A stretch of 64,000 nucleotides of DNA. Source: Bradyrhizobium sp. CCBAU 051011. GTDB taxonomy: Bacteria > Pseudomonadota > Alphaproteobacteria > Rhizobiales > Xanthobacteraceae. Both the position numbers and the translations under genes were made by a program. The stretch covers positions 5,870,501 to 5,934,500 of the forward strand of contig NZ_CP022222.1 of the NCBI RefSeq assembly GCF_009930815.1, in the 5' to 3' direction. The notes under the pieces were generated by a model. The model saw only the letters and a program-made list of their open reading frames with translations. It searched no databases and was not told the origin of the DNA. Shown in pieces: positions 9,715 to 18,572 of the stretch (positions within the stretch are counted from its first letter, which is position 1; the number at the start of each line of letters is the position of its first letter).

Positions 9715-10161
9715 ATGGCCATGACGATGAACGGCGAAGTCCAGCTTGCAGCGTCGCGCGAGGCCGTGTGGGCCAAGCTGAACGATCCGGAAGTGCTGAA
9801 GGCCTGCATTCCCGGCTGCGAGGAGCTGGAAAAGACCGAGGATAACGGCTTCCGCGCCACCGCCAAAATGAAGGTCGGACCGGTCTCCGCCCGCTTCAAG
9901 GGCAAGGTCATGCTGAGCGACCTCGATCCGCCCAACGGCTACAAGATCTCGGGCGAAGGCGAGGGCGGCGTCGCCGGCTTCGCCAAGGGCGGCGCTACGG
10001 TGGCGCTCACCGAGAAGGATGGCGGCACGCTGTTGAGCTATAATGTCGAGGCGCAGATCGGCGGCAAGCTGGCCCAGCTCGGACAGCGCCTGATCAACGG
10101 CGCGGCCAAGAAGCTGGCCGACGAATTCTTCGCGAATTTCGGCAAGGCCGTCCAAGGCTGA
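9715..10161 (+). CDS. coxG: CoxG-type SRPBCC protein (carbon monoxide dehydrogenase subunit G family)
   Basis: A 148-residue member of the CoxG/SRPBCC lipid- or ligand-binding family, often found with molybdenum hydroxylases; in Oligotropha CoxG is linked to membrane anchoring of the enzyme. Conserved positions include the start [15 protein letters not shown] and [17 protein letters not shown] precedes the ATG. It heads the cox-like cluster and is divergent from pcaB. The protein ends early, without the hydrophobic C-terminal helix of longer CoxG forms. Confidence 0.88.
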   Translation: MAMTMNGEVQLAASREAVWAKLNDPEVLKACIPGCEELEKTEDNGFRATAKMKVGPVSARFKGKVMLSDLDPPNGYKISGEGEGGVAGFAKGGATVALTEKDGGTLLSYNVEAQIGGKLAQLGQRLINGAAKKLADEFFANFGKAVQG

Positions 10162-10348
10162 TTCCGTCGAGGCTGATTCCGTCCGCCCACCCCGGCCGAA
10201 CAGGCCCGTCAAGTCACTCAGGCCATGTCCCAGGCGAGGGGCTCCCGAGGTTGCTCATTACCGGGATGGCCCATATTATGGGCTTTGGAATGACTATAAA
10301 TCGCCTGCGTTGCCGGTATATCCGGCGGTGCAGCCCAAGAGAGTGCTG

Positions 10349-10828
10349 ATGGCCAAGATTTCCCTGATCGTGAACGGTAATCCCGTAAACGCCAATGTCG
10401 ATTCCCGTACCCTGCTGGTCCAGTTTCTGCGGGAAAATCTCCGGCTGACGGGCACCCATGTCGGTTGCGATACCTCGCAGTGCGGCGCCTGCGTCGTCCA
10501 TCTCGACGGCAAGGCGGTGAAGTCCTGCACCACGCTCGCGGTCATGGCCGATGGCCATGAAGTCCGCACCATCGAGGGCCTGGCCGCCGATGGCGCGCCG
10601 CTGCATCCGATGCAGGAAGCCTTCCGCGAACATCACGGCTTGCAGTGCGGCTTCTGCACCCCCGGCATGATCATGACCGCGGTCGATCTGGTCAACCGCA
10701 AGGGCCACGATCTGTCGGACCATGTCATCCGCGAGGAGCTCGAAGGTAATCTGTGCCGCTGCACCGGCTATCAGAACATCGTGACTTCGATCGCCGCCGG
10801 CGCCAAGGCGATGGCCAAATCCGCTTAA
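10349..10828 (+). CDS. coxS: Molybdenum hydroxylase [2Fe-2S] small subunit (CoxS-like)
   Basis: This 159-residue electron-transfer subunit carries both expected iron-sulfur sites. The plant-type cluster uses Cys40, Cys45, Cys48 and Cys60 (CDTSQCGAC...C). The second cluster uses Cys100, Cys103, Cys136 and Cys138 (CGFC and CRC). It should pass electrons from a molybdopterin subunit to the FAD subunit. coxM follows after 36 nt, and no large subunit gene lies between or nearby. The substrate cannot be deduced; CO is only one possibility for this family. Confidence 0.92.
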   Translation: MAKISLIVNGNPVNANVDSRTLLVQFLRENLRLTGTHVGCDTSQCGACVVHLDGKAVKSCTTLAVMADGHEVRTIEGLAADGAPLHPMQEAFREHHGLQCGFCTPGMIMTAVDLVNRKGHDLSDHVIREELEGNLCRCTGYQNIVTSIAAGAKAMAKSA

Positions 10829-10864
10829 TCGATTTTCATCGCGAGTAGCGATCAGGAAGTTCTC

Positions 10865-11668
10865 ATGTACGAATTCAAATATCATCGTCCGGCGACCGTG
10901 CGGCAGGCTGCCAATCTCCTGGTGAAGAACGAAGACGCCAAGGTGATCGCCGGCGGCCACACGCTGGTCCCGGTCATGAAGCAGCGGCTCGCCAGCCCGC
11001 CGCATCTGGTCGACCTCTCCCACATCGAAGGGCTCGATGCCATCGAGATGAAGGGCCGCTCGCTGGTGATCGGCGCGACGGCGAAGCATGACAGTGTCGC
11101 GACCTCGCCAATTGTCGGCGAAGCCATCCCCGCGCTCGCCGAACTCGCCGGCGGAATCGGCGATCCCGCGGTGCGCCACAAGGGCACGATCGGCGGCTCG
11201 CTCGCCAACAACGACCCGACCGCGGATTATCCCGCAGCCGTGCTCGCGCTCGGTGCCACCATCGTCACCAACAAGCGCCGCCTCAAGGCGGAAGAGTTCT
11301 TCCAGGGCCTGTTCTCGACCGCGCTGGAAAATGACGAGATCATCACCAAGGTGATGTTCCCGCTGCCGAAGAAGGCGGCCTATATCAAATTCCGCAACCA
11401 GGCCTCGCGTTATGCGTTGGTCGGCGTGTTCGTCGCCAAGCGTCCGTCGGACGTGCGCGTCGCCGTCACCGGCGCGGGCTCGGACGGCGTGTTCCGCGCT
11501 ACCGCGTTCGAGGAAGCCTTGAAGAAGCGCTTTTCGCACAAGGTGCTCGACGGCGTTTCGGCTTCGGCCGAGGGGCTGAACAGCGATCTGCACGGCAGCG
11601 CCGAATATCGCGCGCACCTGATCGGCGTGCTGACGCGCCGCGCCGTCGAAGCGGCGACGGCGAAGTAA
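10865..11668 (+). CDS. coxM: Molybdenum hydroxylase FAD-binding medium subunit (CoxM-like)
   Basis: A 267-residue FAD-binding subunit with the two family motifs: AGGHTL at about residues 29-34 and TIGGSLANNDPTADYP at 108-123, which contact FAD. AGGAAG precedes the ATG. It directly follows coxS; in known three-subunit enzymes a roughly 800-residue CoxL would also be present, but it is missing here. Confidence 0.92.
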   Translation: MYEFKYHRPATVRQAANLLVKNEDAKVIAGGHTLVPVMKQRLASPPHLVDLSHIEGLDAIEMKGRSLVIGATAKHDSVATSPIVGEAIPALAELAGGIGDPAVRHKGTIGGSLANNDPTADYPAAVLALGATIVTNKRRLKAEEFFQGLFSTALENDEIITKVMFPLPKKAAYIKFRNQASRYALVGVFVAKRPSDVRVAVTGAGSDGVFRATAFEEALKKRFSHKVLDGVSASAEGLNSDLHGSAEYRAHLIGVLTRRAVEAATAK

Positions 11669-11720
11669 GCTTGCCGATTTCCGGCTTATCAAGATTGGCG
11701 ATCCCAAGATTGGCTATCCC

Positions 11721-12626
11721 ATGACTGCATCGGCGCTGCCCAAATCCGTCGATGGGATGCTTGAGCTCCTGACCTCGCGCGGCTATCTGGCCGAGCGGTC
11801 GCTGGCGACGGTGACTTACCTGTCGCTGCGGATGGGCCGGCCGCTGTTTCTCGAAGGCGAGGCGGGTGTCGGCAAGACCGAGATCGCAAAAGTCCTGTCG
11901 GCGGCGCTCGGGCGCAAGCTGATCCGCCTGCAGTGCTACGAAGGCCTCGACGTTGCCTCCGCCGTCTATGAGTGGAGCAGTGCGGCGCAGATGATCGCGA
12001 TCCGCCTCGCCGAAGCCGCCGGCGATACCGATCGCGAGCAATTGTCGTCGGACATCTTTGCCGAGCGCTTTCTGATCAAGCGCCCGCTGCTGCAGGCGCT
12101 GGAGCCGGACGTTGCCGGTGCGCCGGTACTCCTGATCGACGAACTCGACCGCGCCGACGAGGCGTTCGAGGCATACTTGCTGGAAATACTCAGCGACTTC
12201 CAGGTCACGATCCCCGAATTCGGCACCATCAGGGCGCCGCAGCCGCCGATCGTCATCATCACCTCGAACCGCACCCGCGAGATCCACGACGCGCTGAAGC
12301 GCCGCTGTCTCTATCACTGGGTGGATTACCCCGATGCCGAGCGCGAACTCGCGATCGTCAAGTCGCGCGTGCCGGGCATCTCCGTCAAGCTTTCGCAGCA
12401 GGTCGTCAGCTTCGTGCAGGCGCTGCGCGATCAGGATTTCTACAAGTCGCCCGGCGTCGCCGAGACCATCGACTGGGCCACCGCGCTGACCGAACTCGAC
12501 GCCCGCTCGCTGACGCCGCAACTGGTCGGCGACACGCTGGGCGCGCTGCTGAAATACCAGGACGACATCGCGCGCATGCAGGGCGACACGCTGCAGAAGG
12601 TTTTGAAGGAAGCGACGAGCGACTAG
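11721..12626 (+). CDS. coxD: MoxR-type AAA+ ATPase (CoxD-like)
   Basis: This 301-residue AAA+ protein has Walker A GEAGVGKT at residues 46-53, Walker B LLIDELDRAD at 137-146 and the sensor stretch IITSNRTREIHDALKRR. In Oligotropha, CoxD is a chaperone-like ATPase needed to build the sulfurated Mo-Cu centre. It precedes the VWA-domain gene coxE, the usual MoxR-VWA pairing. The ribosome binding site is not obvious. Confidence 0.9.
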   Translation: MTASALPKSVDGMLELLTSRGYLAERSLATVTYLSLRMGRPLFLEGEAGVGKTEIAKVLSAALGRKLIRLQCYEGLDVASAVYEWSSAAQMIAIRLAEAAGDTDREQLSSDIFAERFLIKRPLLQALEPDVAGAPVLLIDELDRADEAFEAYLLEILSDFQVTIPEFGTIRAPQPPIVIITSNRTREIHDALKRRCLYHWVDYPDAERELAIVKSRVPGISVKLSQQVVSFVQALRDQDFYKSPGVAETIDWATALTELDARSLTPQLVGDTLGALLKYQDDIARMQGDTLQKVLKEATSD

Positions 12627-12632
12627 GTCGTC

Positions 12633-12713
12633 GTCATTCCGGGATGGTCCGAAGGACCAGACCCGGAATCTCGAGATTCCGGGTTCGACGCTGACGCGTC
12701 GCCCCGGAATGAC
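12633..12713. repeat. Dispersed palindromic repeat, family A, copy 2
   Basis: GTCATTCCGGG...CCCCGGAATGAC with the same central GGAATCTCGAGATTCC as the copy at 7228. It separates coxD from coxE and supplies a spurious ATG at 12709 in frame with coxE. Confidence 0.85.
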
Positions 12714-12735
12714 GGCAGAGGAAACCGGCTCGACC

Positions 12736-13941
12736 ATGAGTAACATCGATCACCTCAATCCCCCGACCGGGCACATGGCCGACAACATCATCGGCTTCGC
12801 CCGCGCGCTGCGCGCTGCCGGCATCCCCGTCGGCCCCGGCGCCGTCATCGACGCCCTCAGCGCGCTGCAGGTGATCGAGATCGGCAACCGCGGCGACGTC
12901 TACACCACGCTGGAAGCGATCTTCGTCAAGCGCCACGAGCACGCGTTGATCTTTGCGCAGGCCTTCGACCTGTTCTTCCGCGCCGCCGAGGACTGGAAGC
13001 ACATGCTGGATTCGGTGCCGCTGCCCGACCACGCCAAGAAGAAACCGCCGCCGGCCTCGCGCCGCGTGCAGGAAGCGCTGGCGCAGCCCTCGATGCGCGA
13101 CGAGACGCACGAGGTCGAGCAGCAGGAGCTGCGGCTGTCGGTCTCCGACAAGGAGATTTTGCAGAAAAAGGACTTTGCGCAGATGAGCGCGGCCGAGATC
13201 GCCGAGGTCACCCGCGCCATCGCCAATATGAAGCTGCCGCAGGCGGAGTTGCGCACCCGCCGCTATCAGCCGGACGCCAAGGGCCTGCGCCTCGACATGC
13301 GCCGCACCCTGCGCAGTTCCTTGCGCACCGGCGGCGAGATCATCGACATCCGGAAGCTCGGCCGGATCGAGAAGCCGGCGCCGATCGTGGCGCTGCTCGA
13401 TATCTCCGGTTCGATGAGCGAATATACCCGCCTGTTCCTGCATTTCCTCCACGCCATCACCGACGCTCGCAAGCGCGTCTCCGTGTTCCTGTTCGGGACG
13501 CGGCTCACCAATGTGACACGGGCGCTGCGAGCCAAGGATCCCGACGAGGCGCTGGCGAGCTGTTCGTCCTCGGTGGAGGACTGGGCCGGCGGCACCCGCA
13601 TCGCCACCTCGCTGCATAGCTTCAACAAATTGTGGGGCCGACGCGTGCTCGGTCAGGGCGCCATCGTGCTGCTGATTTCCGACGGGCTGGAGCGGGAGGC
13701 GGACGCCAAGCTCGCCTTCGAGATGGACCGGCTGCACCGCTCCTGCCGCCGCCTGATCTGGCTCAATCCGTTGCTGCGCTACAGCGGTTTTGAGGCCAAG
13801 GCGCAGGGCATCAAAATGATGTTGCCCCACGTTGACGAATTCCGCCCGGTGCATAACTTGACGTCGATGGAAGGGCTGATCGAGGCGCTTTCGGCGCCAC
13901 CGCCGCCGCACCACATGAGCCGCATCCGATCGGCGGCCTGA
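12736..13941 (+). CDS. coxE: VWA-domain protein, CoxE-like
   Basis: A 401-residue protein with a C-terminal von Willebrand A domain. The metal-ion site motif DISGS lies at about residues 222-226, with a later GTRIATS segment that would supply the MIDAS threonine. The N-terminal half is a helical CoxE domain. In CO dehydrogenase maturation CoxE works with CoxD in copper insertion. I chose the ATG at 12736 rather than 12709, because the latter belongs to the repeat. Confidence 0.88.
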   Translation: MSNIDHLNPPTGHMADNIIGFARALRAAGIPVGPGAVIDALSALQVIEIGNRGDVYTTLEAIFVKRHEHALIFAQAFDLFFRAAEDWKHMLDSVPLPDHAKKKPPPASRRVQEALAQPSMRDETHEVEQQELRLSVSDKEILQKKDFAQMSAAEIAEVTRAIANMKLPQAELRTRRYQPDAKGLRLDMRRTLRSSLRTGGEIIDIRKLGRIEKPAPIVALLDISGSMSEYTRLFLHFLHAITDARKRVSVFLFGTRLTNVTRALRAKDPDEALASCSSSVEDWAGGTRIATSLHSFNKLWGRRVLGQGAIVLLISDGLEREADAKLAFEMDRLHRSCRRLIWLNPLLRYSGFEAKAQGIKMMLPHVDEFRPVHNLTSMEGLIEALSAPPPPHHMSRIRSAA

Positions 13942-13954
13942 AGGAGGTTCTCCC

Positions 13955-14284
13955 ATGCTCAACCGCGACGAAGACATTCTGCAGGCCGCCGAGAACTGGC
14001 AGAAGGCCGGACACGGCGTGGCGCTGGCGACCGTGGTCGAGACCTGGGGCTCGGCCCCGAGGCCGGCCGGATCGAGTCTCGTCATCAACGATGACGGTAC
14101 GTTTCTGGGCTCGGTCTCCGGCGGCTGCGTCGAGGGCGCCGTGGTCACCGAGGCGCTGGACGTGATCGCCAGCGGCAAGCCCAAGATGCTCGAGTTCGGC
14201 GTCGCCGACGAGACCGCCTGGAACGTCGGGCTGTCCTGCGGCGGCACCATCCGCGTCTTCGTCGAGAAAGTCGGTCAGTCGTGA
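13955..14284 (+). CDS. XdhC/CoxI N-terminal domain protein
   Basis: A 109-residue protein holding only the N-terminal XdhC_CoxI domain (WGSAPRPAGSSLVI, SVSGGCVEGAV, LSCGGTIRVFVE). In this family the domain helps load sulfurated molybdenum cofactor into molybdenum hydroxylases. AAGGAGG precedes the ATG. The C-terminal Rossmann domain is in the next gene, which starts with a GTG overlapping this stop, so the classic protein is split in two, a common arrangement in cox clusters. Confidence 0.9.
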   Translation: MLNRDEDILQAAENWQKAGHGVALATVVETWGSAPRPAGSSLVINDDGTFLGSVSGGCVEGAVVTEALDVIASGKPKMLEFGVADETAWNVGLSCGGTIRVFVEKVGQS

Positions 14285-14985
14285 AGCTCGAAACCCTCAC
14301 TCAGGTCAACGCCGAGCGTGCCGCGCGCCGCCCGGTCATCGTCGTCACCGATGTCGCCAATGGCGATCAGCGGCTGGTGAAAGCCAGGGATATCGCAACC
14401 GATCCCTTGAGTTCCGAACTTTCAAAACAGCTCCGCATGGGCAAGAGCGCCATGATCGAGTCCGGCGGCAAGAAACTGTTCCTCAATGTCCACGCGCCGA
14501 CGGCGCGGCTCGTCATTGTCGGCGCGGTCCATATCAGCCAGGCCCTGGCGCCGCTGGCGCGCTCGCTCGATTACGACGTGACGGTGGTCGATCCGCGCAC
14601 CGCCTTCGCCAGCCCCGAGCGCTTCCCCGACGTGCCGCTGATCGCCGAATGGCCTGACGTGGCGCTGCCACCGCTCAATGTCGATCACTACACGGCGTTC
14701 GTCGCCGTCACGCATGATCCGAAGATCGACGATCCGGCGCTGCTGCACGCGTTCGAGCGCGATTGCTTCTATATCGGCGCGCTCGGCTCGCGAAAGACCC
14801 ACGCCAAGCGCGCCGAGCGGCTGAAGGCGCAGGGCGCATCCGATGCCGACATCGCGCGGATCCATGCGCCGATCGGGCTTTCGATCGGCGCGGTGTCGCC
14901 GTCGGAAATCGCGGTCGCGATCATGGCCGAGATCACCGCCGAGCTACGGCTTCCCAAGGAAACCGCGAAGGTTCAGGCGGCATGA
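14281..14985 (+). CDS. XdhC Rossmann-domain protein (CoxF/CoxI-like)
   Basis: A 234-residue protein beginning at GTG 14281, overlapping the upstream stop. The segment RLVIVGAVHISQAL, starting about residue 76, is the nucleotide-binding turn of the XdhC_C domain; FYIGALGSRKTHAKR and IHAPIGLSIGAVSPSEIAVAI are conserved C-terminal motifs. Together with the preceding gene it should complete an XdhC-type molybdenum cofactor maturation factor. Confidence 0.9.
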   Translation: MKLETLTQVNAERAARRPVIVVTDVANGDQRLVKARDIATDPLSSELSKQLRMGKSAMIESGGKKLFLNVHAPTARLVIVGAVHISQALAPLARSLDYDVTVVDPRTAFASPERFPDVPLIAEWPDVALPPLNVDHYTAFVAVTHDPKIDDPALLHAFERDCFYIGALGSRKTHAKRAERLKAQGASDADIARIHAPIGLSIGAVSPSEIAVAIMAEITAELRLPKETAKVQAA

Positions 14986-16583
14986 AGTTCGGGCCCGCCA
15001 GTCCGGTCGACGCGATTGGCGGCGTCACCGTGCACACGCTGCGGCAGGGCTCGCTGGTGCTCAAGAAGGGCACCACGATTGGCCCCGCCGAAGTCGAGGC
15101 GCTCACCAAGGCGGGCGTCAAGGAAATTGTCGTGGTCCGGCTGGAAGAGGGCGACGTCTCCGAGGACGAGGCCGCCGCCAGCATCGCGCAGGCAGTGGCG
15201 GGCGAGGGCGTCAATGTCGAGCGCGCCTTCACCGGCCGCGCCAATCTGTTCGCGGCGCAAGCCGGCGTGCTGGTGGTGGACCGATCAGCGGTCGACCGCA
15301 TCAACGGCGTCGACGAGGCCATCACCTTTGCCACGCTTTCGGCCTTCAAGCCTGTGGTCGAAGGCGAGATGATCGCAACCGTCAAACTCATTCCGTTCGG
15401 CGTCGAAGGCAAGCTGCGAGATGCCGCTGTGGCGGTAGCAGGAAAAAACACGCTGCGGATCGCGCCTTACGTCATCAAGCGCGTCGGCGTGGTCTCGACG
15501 CTGCTGCCAGGGCTGGCGCCGAAAGTGATCGACAAGACCTTGCGCGTGACGGCCGAGCGACTGGCCCCGGCGGGCGCCAGCATCATCGCCGAACGCCGCG
15601 TGCCACATGACGAGGCCGATCTGGCTGCCTCGATCAAGGAATTGCTCGGCCTCGGCGCCGAGCTGGTGATCGTGTTTGGCGCCTCCGCGATCGCCGACCG
15701 CCGCGACGTGATCCCGGCCGCGATCACCGAAATCGGTGGTGCGATCGAGCATTTCGGCATGCCGGTCGATCCCGGCAATCTGCTTCTGATCGGCAGCGCC
15801 GGTGGCGTGCCGGTATTGGGCGCGCCGGGCTGCGCGCGTTCGCCGGTCGAGAACGGCTTTGACTGGGTGCTGATGCGGCTTCTCGCCGGGCTGAAGGTCA
15901 CCCGCGCCGAGTTGACCGGCATGGGCGTCGGCGGCCTCTTGATGGAAATCGTCACCCGGCCGCAGCCGCGCGTCGCCGATATCGAGGCCAACCGCAACGT
16001 CGTGGCAATCGTGCTCGCCGCCGGCCGCTCGACGCGGATGGGCGGTCCCAACAAGCTCTTGGCCGAAATCGACGGCAAAAAACTGGTGCGGATCGTCGCC
16101 GAGCAGGTGCTCGCCTCGAAGGCAACCGAGGTGATCGTCGTCACCGGCCATCAGGCCGAGTTGGTCGAGCAGGCCCTGGCGGGCCTCAATGTAAAGTTCG
16201 TCCGCAATCCCGATTTCGCCGGCGGGCTCGCGTCATCCGTCAAGGCCGGCATCGCTGCGGTACCCGAAAACGCCGACGGCGCCATCGTCTGCCTCGGCGA
16301 CATGCCGCTGATCTCGGCAAAGCTGATCGACCAGTTGATCGAAACCTTCGCGCCGGACCGCGGCCACCTGATCGCCGTCCCCGTCAGCGACGGCCGCCGC
16401 GGCAATCCCGTGCTGTGGTCGCGCCGCTTCTTCAAAGAATTGATGACACTCGACGGCGACGTCGGCGCCCGCCACCTGATCGCCAAGCACGCCGAAGCGG
16501 TGGCCGAAGTCGCAGTCGACGGCCAGAGCGCATTTCTTGATATCGACACCCCGCAAGCGCTGGAAGCGGCGCGGCGGGGGTAA
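14982..16583 (+). CDS. MoeA-like / MobA-like (MocA) fusion protein for molybdenum cofactor
   Basis: A 533-residue two-domain protein. Residues 1-330 resemble molybdopterin-binding (MoaB/MoeA-type) proteins: VVFGASAIADRRDVIPAAI and GSAGGVPVLGAPGCARSP. Residues 331-533 form a nucleotidyltransferase with the signature LAAGRSTRMGG at 345-355 and GDMPLIS, typical of MocA, which makes molybdopterin cytosine dinucleotide for hydroxylases such as CO dehydrogenase. The ATG overlaps the xdhC stop (ATGA). The cluster therefore encodes a full cofactor and maturation set beside an incomplete enzyme. Confidence 0.9.
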   Translation: MKFGPASPVDAIGGVTVHTLRQGSLVLKKGTTIGPAEVEALTKAGVKEIVVVRLEEGDVSEDEAAASIAQAVAGEGVNVERAFTGRANLFAAQAGVLVVDRSAVDRINGVDEAITFATLSAFKPVVEGEMIATVKLIPFGVEGKLRDAAVAVAGKNTLRIAPYVIKRVGVVSTLLPGLAPKVIDKTLRVTAERLAPAGASIIAERRVPHDEADLAASIKELLGLGAELVIVFGASAIADRRDVIPAAITEIGGAIEHFGMPVDPGNLLLIGSAGGVPVLGAPGCARSPVENGFDWVLMRLLAGLKVTRAELTGMGVGGLLMEIVTRPQPRVADIEANRNVVAIVLAAGRSTRMGGPNKLLAEIDGKKLVRIVAEQVLASKATEVIVVTGHQAELVEQALAGLNVKFVRNPDFAGGLASSVKAGIAAVPENADGAIVCLGDMPLISAKLIDQLIETFAPDRGHLIAVPVSDGRRGNPVLWSRRFFKELMTLDGDVGARHLIAKHAEAVAEVAVDGQSAFLDIDTPQALEAARRG

Positions 16584-16586
16584 TCC

Positions 16587-16678
16587 GTAGGGTAGGCAAA
16601 GGCGCACTTGCCCCGTGCCCACCATGCATCCGCAAACTCGAAAAGAATGGTGGGCACGCTTCGCTTTGCCCACCCTAC
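16587..16678. repeat. Dispersed palindromic repeat, family D, copy 1
   Basis: GTAGGGTAGGCAAAGGCGC at the left is mirrored by GCTTTGCCCACCCTAC at the right, with an inner CCGTGCCCACCAT / ATGGTGGGCACG pair. A second copy is at 61451-61536. Confidence 0.85.
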
Positions 16679-16748
16679 AAAACCTCCCATTCACCAAGTG
16701 GAAACTTCCCCGCAGCTAGATTCTCCCGTTACCTCGGGGGAGGGGATT

Positions 16749-17141
16749 TTGATCGTTTCGACCGTCGCGGCACAGCGCCGGGCGCTGTTCGTCGTTGCAA
16801 TGACGCTGATACTGGCCGTCTCGAGCACCATCACCAAGGCGTGGGCAGCCGGCGCGCTGGCGGTCGGCAAATGCGGCGCCTATGGCCAGGCCTATGACTA
16901 TCCGGCCGAGGCCGACGCGCGCACCGCGGCGCTGAAACAGTGAAAGGGCAACTGTACCGCCATTGCCATGAAGCGCGCCTGCGCAGCCCTTGCCGTCGAC
17001 ATGACCAATCCCTGCGGCGCCCACGGCTATGCCGTGAAGCCGAAGATTTCAAGCTCGCTCAACGCCGCCACCAGGAAGTGCTACGAATTCGGCGGCAAGG
17101 AATGCGTCATCCGCGCCTGGGCCTGCGACGCCAAGGGATAG
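16749..17141 (+). pseudogene. DUF4189-type secreted Cys-rich protein broken by an internal TGA
   Basis: The frame starts at TTG 16749, with a GGGGAGGGGA ribosome binding site (an ATG lies at 16800), and encodes a signal peptide ending near TKAWA-AG. It continues through VGKCGAYGQAYDYP, is interrupted by TGA at 16941-16943, and resumes in frame as KGNCTAIAMKRACAALAVD to TAG at 17139. The second half has five Cys and a family-like ending (KCYEFGGKECVIRAWACD). A single base change (TGC to TGA) at an expected Cys explains the stop. I see no sign of selenocysteine insertion. Confidence 0.65.
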
Positions 17142-17253
17142 CAAAGGGCATGCACCCATGTGTGGCCCCGACGATCGAGGTCGCAAACAACCTCGATCGG
17201 GAAGCGGGAGGCCGCACCACTGAGCCAATTTCTAAGCTCGACGTCTCGAAAGC

Positions 17254-18447
17254 CTAGCCCGCCTTTCGCAGCTTCAGGCTCTCGTAGAACGCGGTTTCGA
17301 AGTTCATGTAACCGACGAACGAAGCCGGATCGCCGAAGGGCAGAATTTGTGTGGCCCAGAATCCGCCAATGCCATTCGCCCGGTCGATCCAGTAGAAGAG
17401 ATTGGCAAGACCGGCCCAACCGAGAGCACCGGCTGGGCGTCCGGTAGGCGCCTGTTGGTCGTTGATCATGAATGTCAGCGCCCAGGACTTCGACTGGCCT
17501 GGAAAGAATTCCGCGTCATTGGACAGCGAGGGGATGACACCCGGAAGGGCCGTCACCTTCTTGTCGCCCAGGTGGTTCTGCGCCGCCATGCGTACGGTCT
17601 CGGGCTTCAGCACGCGGCCATTCTCGCCGGCACCATCGTTAAGCCACATGCGGATGAAGCGCATGTAGTCGCCGACGGTGGCGTAAAGGCCATGGCCGCC
17701 CATGTGAACTTCCGGGTTGGCAGGAAGCTCGAAGTCCATTGGCGTGAGCGAGCCATCGGCGCCGCGCGCATGCACCCCGGCCAGCTTGCCGCGCATTGCC
17801 TCGGTGAGCTCGAAGGTCGTGTCCTTCATTCCGAGCGGCTCGAATATGCGCGCCTTGAACACGTCGCCGAGCCGCTTTCCGGTGATGGCCTCGACGATTT
17901 GGCCGCACCAGTCGATATTGGTTCCGTATTCCCATTTGTCGCCCGGATCGAACAGCAGCGGGGTCATCAGCGACGCCTTGGACGAGGTGATGACGCTGGA
18001 TTGCCCTTTCTCCTGTGCCAGGCGATTATAGGTTTGGCTGAAGAAGTCGTAACCGAAGCCGGCGGTGTGAACCATCAGCATGCGCGTGGTCACATCGCGC
18101 TTCGGGGGGCGTAACCTCGGCTCGCCCTTGGCATCGAAGCCATCGATGACCTGAAGCTTGCCGATGTCGGGCGCGTAGGTCTTGGCAGGCGCATCGAGAT
18201 CGAGCTCGCCTTGTTCAACGAGCTGCAGGATCGCCGTGCCGGTGATCGCCTTGGTGGTCGAGAAGATGGCGAAAACGCTGTCCGTCGTCATTTCGGCCGC
18301 CTGATCGAGACGGCGCTTGCCGGCCGCGCCCTCGTAGATGTTGCGATGACGGTCTGTGACCATCGCGACGACACCGGGGACGCGCGGGTTTGACGCAACG
18401 ACCCCATCGAGGACGGCGTTGGCCGCCACATTGAAATTAGTGCTCAT
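17254..18447 (-). CDS. Serine hydrolase of the beta-lactamase/esterase (EstB-like) family
   Basis: A 397-residue serine hydrolase in the class C beta-lactamase fold. The nucleophile motif SxxK is FSTTK with Ser63 and Lys66; the conserved Tyr is likely Tyr174 in WEYGTN. No signal peptide is visible, so it is probably a cytoplasmic esterase or lactonase. GGAGGAAG precedes the ATG at 18447. It lies 125 nt downstream of the Baeyer-Villiger monooxygenase on the same strand and would logically hydrolyse the ester or lactone formed by it. Confidence 0.88.
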   Translation of the reverse strand: MSTNFNVAANAVLDGVVASNPRVPGVVAMVTDRHRNIYEGAAGKRRLDQAAEMTTDSVFAIFSTTKAITGTAILQLVEQGELDLDAPAKTYAPDIGKLQVIDGFDAKGEPRLRPPKRDVTTRMLMVHTAGFGYDFFSQTYNRLAQEKGQSSVITSSKASLMTPLLFDPGDKWEYGTNIDWCGQIVEAITGKRLGDVFKARIFEPLGMKDTTFELTEAMRGKLAGVHARGADGSLTPMDFELPANPEVHMGGHGLYATVGDYMRFIRMWLNDGAGENGRVLKPETVRMAAQNHLGDKKVTALPGVIPSLSNDAEFFPGQSKSWALTFMINDQQAPTGRPAGALGWAGLANLFYWIDRANGIGGFWATQILPFGDPASFVGYMNFETAFYESLKLRKAG

Positions 18448-18572
18448 CGTCTTCCTCCGCTTTTCGAATGAATGCTGTCGATGGATATCGCGCCGCCTGG
18501 AGCTCGCGGCCGGTCGCACGCGACCGCGAGCGGTCGCGCGCACCGTCGTCACGACGCCTGGCGGCGCCGCGC

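Noticed and set aside
9586..11707. Long minus-strand open frames opposite coxG, coxS and coxM (208 and 497 codons)
   Set aside because: High-GC antisense frames; they lack family resemblance and ribosome binding sites, while the plus strand encodes clear cox proteins.
12709..12735. Start of coxE at the ATG at 12709
   Set aside because: This ATG lies inside a dispersed repeat; the ATG at 12736 begins the conserved protein.
16941..16943. Selenocysteine at the in-frame TGA of the DUF4189-like gene
   Set aside because: No selenoprotein relatives known for the family and no SECIS-type hairpin seen; a point mutation is simpler.
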